In this document: piece after piece, positions 7,140 to 11,779 of the stretch
Numbering within the stretch: the stretch's first letter is position 1
Layout of the letters: the number at the start of each line of letters is the position of its first letter
Assembly (NCBI GenBank): GCA_016302435.1
Contig: JAEDNQ010000065.1
Span: 1-11,779, forward strand
DNA from: Bacteroidaceae bacterium
GTDB taxonomy: Bacteria; Bacteroidota; Bacteroidia; Bacteroidales; Bacteroidaceae
Length of the DNA: 11,779 nt
Reading direction: 5' to 3'
The notes under the pieces: generated by a model
What the model saw: the letters and a program-made list of their open reading frames with translations, nothing else
What the model was told of the DNA's origin: nothing
Database searches by the model: none
Translations under genes and position numbers: made by a program

Positions 7140-8585
7140 TTAGAAGCAGGCTCTCACTTCCTCCTTGTCGTCGAAGTGGTGCTTTACTCCCTTCACGTCT
7201 TGGTAGTCTTCGTGTCCCTTGCCAGCAATGAGGATTACATCTCCTGGCTTTGCCATCATGCATGCAGTCTTGATGGCTTGACGTCGGTCAACGATAGCGA
7301 TGACCTTTTTCATATCCTCCTCCGTGAGCCCTGCCAGCATATCGTTGATTATATCCTGCGGCTCCTCAAATCGAGGATTGTCACTGGTGATGATGACGCG
7401 GTCACTCTGCTTGACAGCTTCTCTTGCCATGAGTGGGCGCTTGCCCTTGTCTCTGTTGCCGCCTGCACCACAAACGGTGATGACCTCCCCTTTGCCTTCG
7501 AGCACTCCGTGTATGGCATTGAGCACATTTTCGAGTGCATCGGGAGTGTGAGCGTAGTCAACGATGGCTGTGTAGCCAGATGGGGAGCGAAGGGCCTCAA
7601 AACGACCGTTGACGGGGTGCATGGCACTCAGAGCCACAAGCACTTCGTGAGGGTCTTTGCCAAGCATAACGGCTGCCCCGTACACTGCCAGAAGGTTGCT
7701 GACATTAAACTTGCCTATGAACTGCACACCTACTTCCCTGCCGTTTATCTCAAGATACATGCCCTCGAAGTGGCACTCTATGATCTTGGCCTTGAAGTCG
7801 GCCGGGCTCTGCACCGAATAGGTCTTCACCTGCGCCTTGGTGTTCTGCACCATGACCATGCCGTTCTTGTCGTCAGCGTTGGTGATGGCGAAGGCTGTGG
7901 CTGGCAGATTGTCGAAGAAGAGTTTCTTGGCTTTTATATAGTTGTCGAAAGTCTTGTGGTAGTCGAGGTGGTCGCGGGTGATGTTGGTGAAGAGTCCTCC
8001 AGCGAAGTTCAAGCCTCCTATGCGGTTTTGGACAATGCTGTGGCTGCTCACCTCCATGAAGGCATATTCGCATCCTGCCTCAACCATCTTGGCCAGAAGC
8101 GCATTGAGGGTGATGGGGTCGGGCGTGGTGTGCTCCGTGGGTATCATCTCTCCATCTATGTAGTTGGCAACGGTGGACAGGAGTCCTGCCTTGTGTCCCA
8201 TGCGGCGGAACATCTCATAGAGCACTGTGGCAATGGTTGTCTTGCCATTGGTGCCAGTCACTCCGACCAGCTTCAGCTTGCTTGTCGGATTGCCATAGAA
8301 GGCAGTAGCGACTGAGCCCGTTGTCTGCTCCGTATTGGCCACCTTGACATAAGTGACACTTTCGTCTGCATCTGCAGGTATCTCCTCACAGAGCACCGCC
8401 GAGGCTCCCTTCTCTATCGCCTTGCCTATATAGTTGTGTCCGTCGGCAGCAGTACCTCTGACAGCCACGAACAGATAGTTCTTGTCCACTTGACGCGAGT
8501 CAATCTGCACACCGCTGATTTCTCGTTCCATGTCTCCCTTGACCTCAATGATGTCAAGTCCGCTTACAAGTTGATTCAGTTTCAT
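7140..8585 (-). CDS. murE: UDP-MurNAc-L-alanyl-D-glutamate--2,6-diaminopimelate ligase MurE
   Basis: Cytoplasmic Mur ligase that adds the third amino acid of the stem peptide. DNPRFEEP (402-409) is the DNPR signature of enzymes using meso-diaminopimelate rather than L-lysine. I start at the ATG at 8585 (481 residues, MKLNQLVSG); an ATG two codons earlier at 8591 is equally open. Other motifs: DSRQV (29-33), GTNGKTT P-loop (111-117), TTPDP (153-157), EVSSHS (178-183), NITRDHLDYH (201-210), Lys220 in AKKLFF as the likely carbamylated Lys, NGRFE (326-330), DYAHTPDALE (343-352), GAGGNRDKGKRP (373-384) and AGKGHEDYQ (454-462). Length is normal for the family. The 152-nt leader after ftsI holds several hairpins and the 17-nt motif, so translation or read-through may be tuned here. 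Confidence 0.97.
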   Translation of the reverse strand: MKLNQLVSGLDIIEVKGDMEREISGVQIDSRQVDKNYLFVAVRGTAADGHNYIGKAIEKGASAVLCEEIPADADESVTYVKVANTEQTTGSVATAFYGNPTSKLKLVGVTGTNGKTTIATVLYEMFRRMGHKAGLLSTVANYIDGEMIPTEHTTPDPITLNALLAKMVEAGCEYAFMEVSSHSIVQNRIGGLNFAGGLFTNITRDHLDYHKTFDNYIKAKKLFFDNLPATAFAITNADDKNGMVMVQNTKAQVKTYSVQSPADFKAKIIECHFEGMYLEINGREVGVQFIGKFNVSNLLAVYGAAVMLGKDPHEVLVALSAMHPVNGRFEALRSPSGYTAIVDYAHTPDALENVLNAIHGVLEGKGEVITVCGAGGNRDKGKRPLMAREAVKQSDRVIITSDNPRFEEPQDIINDMLAGLTEEDMKKVIAIVDRRQAIKTACMMAKPGDVILIAGKGHEDYQDVKGVKHHFDDKEEVRACF

Positions 8586-8614
8586 ACACATCTACAGAAT
8601 GTTGTGAATAATTA

Positions 8615-8631
8615 AGATGGGTTCTATTAAT
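8615..8631 (-). repeat. Intergenic 17-nt motif, copy upstream of murE
   Basis: The minus strand reads ATTAATAGAACCCATCT, differing by one base from the copy upstream of ftsW (4162-4178). It ends 29 nt before the murE ATG at 8585. Recurrence at two, and in core form three, gene starts of the same cluster makes chance unlikely, but no function can be read from it. Confidence 0.5.
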
Positions 8632-8663
8632 TCGCTTTGTCAGGTTTGTGGCGACTGTCTTTC

Positions 8664-8695
8664 GTGAGTCAAACGCCAACTCACCTTTGTTGAGT
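8664..8695 (-). promoter_or_regulatory. Two competing hairpins in the murE leader
   Basis: GTGAGT (8664-8669) pairs perfectly with ACTCAC (8679-8684) over a 9-nt loop. The overlapping ACTCA (8679-8683) also pairs with TGAGT (8691-8695) over a 7-nt loop. The two stems share the middle arm and cannot form together, an arrangement seen in attenuators and RNA switches. No T tract follows and the stems are only 5-6 bp, so this is suggestive only. Confidence 0.3.
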
Positions 8696-8702
8696 CCTTG
8701 AT

Positions 8703-8734
8703 GGTGGAAACAAACAGATGGGTAAGATTCCACC
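8703..8734 (-). other. Inverted repeat just after ftsI
   Basis: GGTGGAA (8703-8709) and TTCCACC (8728-8734) form a perfect 7-bp inverted repeat around an 18-nt loop, beginning 3 nt past the ftsI stop on the minus strand. It could cap the 3' end of ftsL-ftsI mRNA or reduce read-through into murE. No run of T follows, so it is not a canonical intrinsic terminator. Confidence 0.4.
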
Positions 8735-8737
8735 GCC

Positions 8738-10918
8738 TCAGTTGAGTTCCAGAGTCACTGTCTGCCCGAGCACTATCTTCTGTCCGCCCTCCACGCTCTG
8801 CTTCTCCACTTTTCCCCTACCTCTGATACGCACTTTCATGCCGTGCGACGTAAGGGCGTAGACGGCGTCTCTTGCTCCCATGCCCTTGACATTTGGCACG
8901 AGATCGGCTTCTGTCTTTTCTGGGCTGAAGGTTACCTCAGTGCCAGTGTTTTCTGCTGTGCCCCATTCGTAACCTTTGGCTCCCACGGAACGCACTCCGA
9001 GGTTGTCGAGCACATCCTTGGCCGATGCCACATCGCCATGCTTGACCTCAGGCACATACACAGCTGTGGTGTCCTTGGCCAAATTGAGATTGGTGGTCAC
9101 ATTCTTTGAGTATATCCTCTGGGCTATCTTGGAGAATACGACACCTGCCTGAGCTCCACCGCTGGCTACATAGTAGCCGTGGCGTATGGCGACTATGCAC
9201 GTGTACTTTGGGTCTTCTGACGGATAGTAGCCACAGAAGCTGACCAAGTGTTCGCTCTGTCCGCCTCGGTATCCGCCTCCCGATGCCACCTGTGCTGTAC
9301 CAGTCTTTCCGCTTACATGGAAGTAGGGGTTGCCCGCCTTCTTACCTGTTCCTTTGGGGTCATTGACAACGCGGTAGAGTATCTTCTGCATGTTCTCCAA
9401 TGTCTGCTTCTTGCATATCTGAGGCTTTATGACCTCCACAGGAAACTCCTCCACCATCTCTCCCTTGCGCTCCAAGCCTCTGGCAAAACGAGGACGCACC
9501 ATCTTGCCTCCGTTGGCTATGGCATTGTAGAAGGTGACGGTACTGATCGGCGGTATCTGAGTCTCATATCCTATGGACATCCATGCGAGTGCCGTCTTTG
9601 ACCAGTTGTCCTTATTGGGGGTGCGTATGACGGGATTGGCAGCGCCGTTGAACGGAAGTCCGAGCGGAGTGCCTATGCCCACTCTCCTGAGTCCCTCAAC
9701 AAACTTGCCTGGCTGGTCGTGGTAGTTCTCGTCGATGAGCCGGCTCACACCGATGTTACTTGAGAACATCAGAACCTGCTGCACATCAATGAGTCCATAA
9801 CCTCCTCTGGTCCAGTTGTGGTCTTTCATGTTGGCACCATACATCTTATATATACCATGTCCCGTCTCCACAGTGGTGTTTGGAGTGATGTAACCATCGT
9901 CCATGGCCACCATGATAGATGCCGTCTTGAATGTGGAGCCTGGCTCCATGAGGGCAGCCAGGGCATAGTTGCGTGCCTCGTAGTAGTTGCCGTCATCATA
10001 GCGCATGAGGTTGACGATGGCTTTGACATCCCCCGTCTTCACTTCCATCAGAACGACAACCCCCATCTGGGCATCGAGCTCATGCAGTTTCTCTCTGAGA
10101 GCACTCTCGCAGATGTCCTGCATGCTCACGTCTATCGTGCTCACGAGGTCATAACCGTCCACAGGCTCCTTGTCCACGATGGAGAGATATTTGGAGAGGA
10201 CTCGCTTGTTGTGTTTCATGCCTGGCACACCTCTCAGCACAGAGTCATAGGCCTGTTCGAGTCCTGAACGACCGGAGTCTATGGCTCCAAACATGTCGCC
10301 TAACGTGCGGCGAGCGAGAGAGCCGAAGGGTTTGTTGCGGTTGTTGCGCGGCACGATGGTAAGTCCGCTGGTATACCTGTTTTTCTTATCGAAGACGGGC
10401 AACTTCATGAGCTGGTTGTACTGTATGAAGTTCAAGACCGTGTGAGGAGTGGCGTCCATATACCTCTTTCTGCCCTCAAGCCCTCTCTTGTAGTGGTCGA
10501 GATACTCCTGCTTTGTGTGCCTCGGACATATTTCGGCGAGGCTGCTGCAGATGGTGTCAAGTGAGGTCAGCCACATGGAGTCTTTCTCATGTAGCTGCTT
10601 GGCATTCCATACTTTGACTCTCTTCCCGTCGGGAGCAATGGAGTCTTTCATTCGCTCTATGCCCGAGAGGAAATCTACGTACACCTTATAGTCGGGCAGG
10701 CTGCTGGCCATAAGCTGCCCATCAGCACTCATAATGTTGCCGCGAGCTGCAGGGAGAGGTTCGGGACGTCCCACACTCACTTCTCCGAGCTTTGTCCATT
10801 TCTCTCGCTCCACAGTAGCCACGTATGTAGCCATTACGATGACTGCAAGCGTCAGCACGGCAGCTAGTGCGATGATGACGCATATGGGCTTATTTATGTA
10901 TTCCTTGTCAAATTTCAT
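8738..10918 (-). CDS. ftsI: Septal class B penicillin-binding protein FtsI (PBP3) with C-terminal PASTA domain
   Basis: D,D-transpeptidase that cross-links septal peptidoglycan on the periplasmic side and acts with FtsW and FtsL. The 726-residue protein has a short cytoplasmic start, one transmembrane anchor (about 11-33), a pedestal domain with the ARGNI stretch (58-62), and a transpeptidase domain. The active-site motifs are present: STFK with nucleophile Ser328 (328-331, in EPGSTFK), SSN (386-388) and KTGT (538-541). A single PASTA repeat covers roughly 673-726 (LVPNVKGMGARDAVYAL...). E. coli FtsI (588 residues) lacks PASTA; in the Bacteroidota dcw cluster a PASTA-bearing PBP is usual. The pedestal also has a charged stretch at about 85-175. 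Placement next to ftsL and before murE supports FtsI over a sporulation or elongation PBP. The stop is TGA. Confidence 0.96.
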   Translation of the reverse strand: MKFDKEYINKPICVIIALAAVLTLAVIVMATYVATVEREKWTKLGEVSVGRPEPLPAARGNIMSADGQLMASSLPDYKVYVDFLSGIERMKDSIAPDGKRVKVWNAKQLHEKDSMWLTSLDTICSSLAEICPRHTKQEYLDHYKRGLEGRKRYMDATPHTVLNFIQYNQLMKLPVFDKKNRYTSGLTIVPRNNRNKPFGSLARRTLGDMFGAIDSGRSGLEQAYDSVLRGVPGMKHNKRVLSKYLSIVDKEPVDGYDLVSTIDVSMQDICESALREKLHELDAQMGVVVLMEVKTGDVKAIVNLMRYDDGNYYEARNYALAALMEPGSTFKTASIMVAMDDGYITPNTTVETGHGIYKMYGANMKDHNWTRGGYGLIDVQQVLMFSSNIGVSRLIDENYHDQPGKFVEGLRRVGIGTPLGLPFNGAANPVIRTPNKDNWSKTALAWMSIGYETQIPPISTVTFYNAIANGGKMVRPRFARGLERKGEMVEEFPVEVIKPQICKKQTLENMQKILYRVVNDPKGTGKKAGNPYFHVSGKTGTAQVASGGGYRGGQSEHLVSFCGYYPSEDPKYTCIVAIRHGYYVASGGAQAGVVFSKIAQRIYSKNVTTNLNLAKDTTAVYVPEVKHGDVASAKDVLDNLGVRSVGAKGYEWGTAENTGTEVTFSPEKTEADLVPNVKGMGARDAVYALTSHGMKVRIRGRGKVEKQSVEGGQKIVLGQTVTLELN

Positions 10919-10923
10919 TATTC

Positions 10924-11718
10924 TTAGTGTGTATTAGGTTGCTCTCCTTCTGGTTTTGCCTGTTCGCTCTCAGGCTTCACGCCCCTGCTTTTGGGCGAAG
11001 CCTTTTCTCCTTCAGATGAAGCTTCTGTTTCCCCTCGTGCCGCCTTCTCGCTTTCGGGCTTTGAGGTTGCGGCCTCTGGCTGCGAAGCTGACGCGGCTTT
11101 GTTCTCCCCTCCTTCTTCATTCTCCTCTTCCTCACCGTTGGACTCAGAGACTCCAGTCTGAGCCGAATCGACCATCACTTCCCTGATGTCAGCCTCTGCA
11201 GCCTTTTCCCCTTCTTCGCCCACACGTATGAGATAAGGAGGAGTCACCGAATTGTGCAGCAGGCTGTCTTTGGTAAGGCGAAGTTGCTTTTCTATGTTCG
11301 ACTGCCTTATCATGTTCATCAGCTCGCTCGACTGCGTGAGCACATTGTACTTCACATTCTGCAGTTCTGTCCTCAGACTGTCGATGAGTATCACATCCTG
11401 CTGGCTATCAAAGCGGTTGAACGTATATCCCAACGTCAGCAATACACAAAACATCATGAAGGCTATCTGCTTGATGACGAACTTGCTGCGGAGAAAATCA
11501 CCTCCAAGGATTGACTTGAAGGTAAGCTCACCTACTTCATCATCGTCGTCCTCATCTGCATATTTGCGCATAGCCTCTATGGCCTGGATGGCATCTTTAG
11601 CCTCCTCGCTGCGCTCCTCCAAGGGCACTTCGCCAGAGCTTGCAGCAGCACCTTCTTCCAATGCCGCACGATGGGCTCTGTCGAGCATGTTATCTATATT
11701 GTCTTTATCTTTTGCCAT
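10924..11718 (-). CDS. ftsL: FtsL-like bitopic division protein with long extensions
   Basis: Small division-scaffold protein of the FtsL type, expected to bind FtsW and FtsI at the septum. I start at the ATG at 11718 (264 residues, MAKDKDNIDN); a further ATG at 11772 adds 18 residues that fall in repeat-like DNA. Domains: a cytoplasmic region of about 80 residues, acidic at 54-64 (DEDDDDEVGE); TFKSILGGDFL (66-76); one transmembrane segment (about 81-100); a periplasmic coiled-coil-like stretch (about 106-150); PPYLIRV (160-166); then a low-complexity tail (167-264) rich in Glu, Ser, Ala, Lys and Pro. The core from about 65 to 166 resembles Bacteroidetes FtsL, which from memory is only about 110-120 residues. 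Position directly before ftsI, 5 nt apart, supports the call. Both extensions are unusual. Confidence 0.85.
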   Translation of the reverse strand: MAKDKDNIDNMLDRAHRAALEEGAAASSGEVPLEERSEEAKDAIQAIEAMRKYADEDDDDEVGELTFKSILGGDFLRSKFVIKQIAFMMFCVLLTLGYTFNRFDSQQDVILIDSLRTELQNVKYNVLTQSSELMNMIRQSNIEKQLRLTKDSLLHNSVTPPYLIRVGEEGEKAAEADIREVMVDSAQTGVSESNGEEEENEEGGENKAASASQPEAATSKPESEKAARGETEASSEGEKASPKSRGVKPESEQAKPEGEQPNTH

Positions 11719-11779
11719 AGTTGTGTGTTCTTTTTTATTATAGAGAGGAAAACGACTCCACATTTCTGACATTTCGGCC
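11719..11779 (-). other. Leader of ftsL at the window edge
   Basis: These 61 nt upstream of ftsL hold an A-rich leader (AATAAAAAAGAACACACAAC) directly before the ATG, a weak relative of the AGAACCCACC motif. At 11759-11776 there are two adjacent 9-mers, CACATTTCT and GACATTTCG (plus strand), close to the GACATTACG/GACATTCCG units of the array before mraY. rsmH should lie upstream; the only frame closing here (TAA at 11738-11740) does not look like an RsmH C-terminus, so I do not call it. Confidence 0.35.

Noticed and set aside
7176..8315. Long plus-strand open frame of 379 codons opposite murE.
   Set aside because: It is antisense to a fully conserved murE and its product shows no recognisable motif; it follows from codon bias of the real gene.
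11719..11772. Upstream ATG at 11772 as the ftsL start.
   Set aside because: The added 18 residues cover the A-rich leader and repeat-like DNA; the ATG at 11718 has a typical Bacteroidota leader directly before it.
11738..11779. C-terminal end of rsmH closing at a TAA (11738-11740).
   Set aside because: The 13 residues visible do not resemble the basic RsmH C-terminus and overlap repeat-like 9-mers.
1..11779. CRISPR array, tRNA, rRNA, phage or defence genes.
   Set aside because: I saw none. Every long conserved frame is a dcw gene, and the repeats lack CRISPR spacing.

Overview
The window holds a classic division and cell wall (dcw) cluster, all on the minus strand. Read in transcription order (from high to low coordinates) it is ftsL, ftsI (PBP with PASTA), murE, mraY, murD, ftsW, murG, murC. 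The order, the Bacteroidetes-style FtsL, the long MraY, the single-PASTA FtsI, the A-rich leaders and the lack of clear Shine-Dalgarno sequences all point to Bacteroidota, order Bacteroidales. Prevotellaceae is my best guess, as an inference without a database search. MurE carries the DNPR signature, so the peptidoglycan should be of the meso-diaminopimelate type.

Layout by coordinate: murC (68-1441) and murG (1447-2580) are 5 nt apart. ftsW (2773-4104) follows a 192-nt gap. murD (4222-5553), mraY (5692-6951, GTG start), murE (7140-8585) and ftsI (8738-10918) are separated by gaps of 117 to 188 nt. ftsL (10924-11718) sits 5 nt from ftsI. The genes expected just outside are rsmH upstream of ftsL (right edge) and ftsQ downstream of murC (left edge). 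Neither can be called from the bases present.

Function: MurC, MurD and MurE build UDP-MurNAc-peptide in the cytoplasm. MraY loads it onto undecaprenyl phosphate as lipid I, and MurG adds GlcNAc to make lipid II. FtsW polymerises the glycan and FtsI cross-links it at the septum, with FtsL as their bitopic partner. No step in the window is missing apart from MurF and Ddl, which are not here.

I find no new enzymatic system. The unusual parts are (1) an FtsL with a long acidic cytoplasmic extension and a roughly 100-residue low-complexity periplasmic tail; (2) five gaps of 117-192 nt in a cluster that is normally compact, holding a 9-bp-unit palindromic array with inverted ends before mraY, a perfect 22-bp tandem duplication before murD, a shared 17-nt motif before murE and ftsW (shorter form before murD), and several hairpins, some mutually exclusive.
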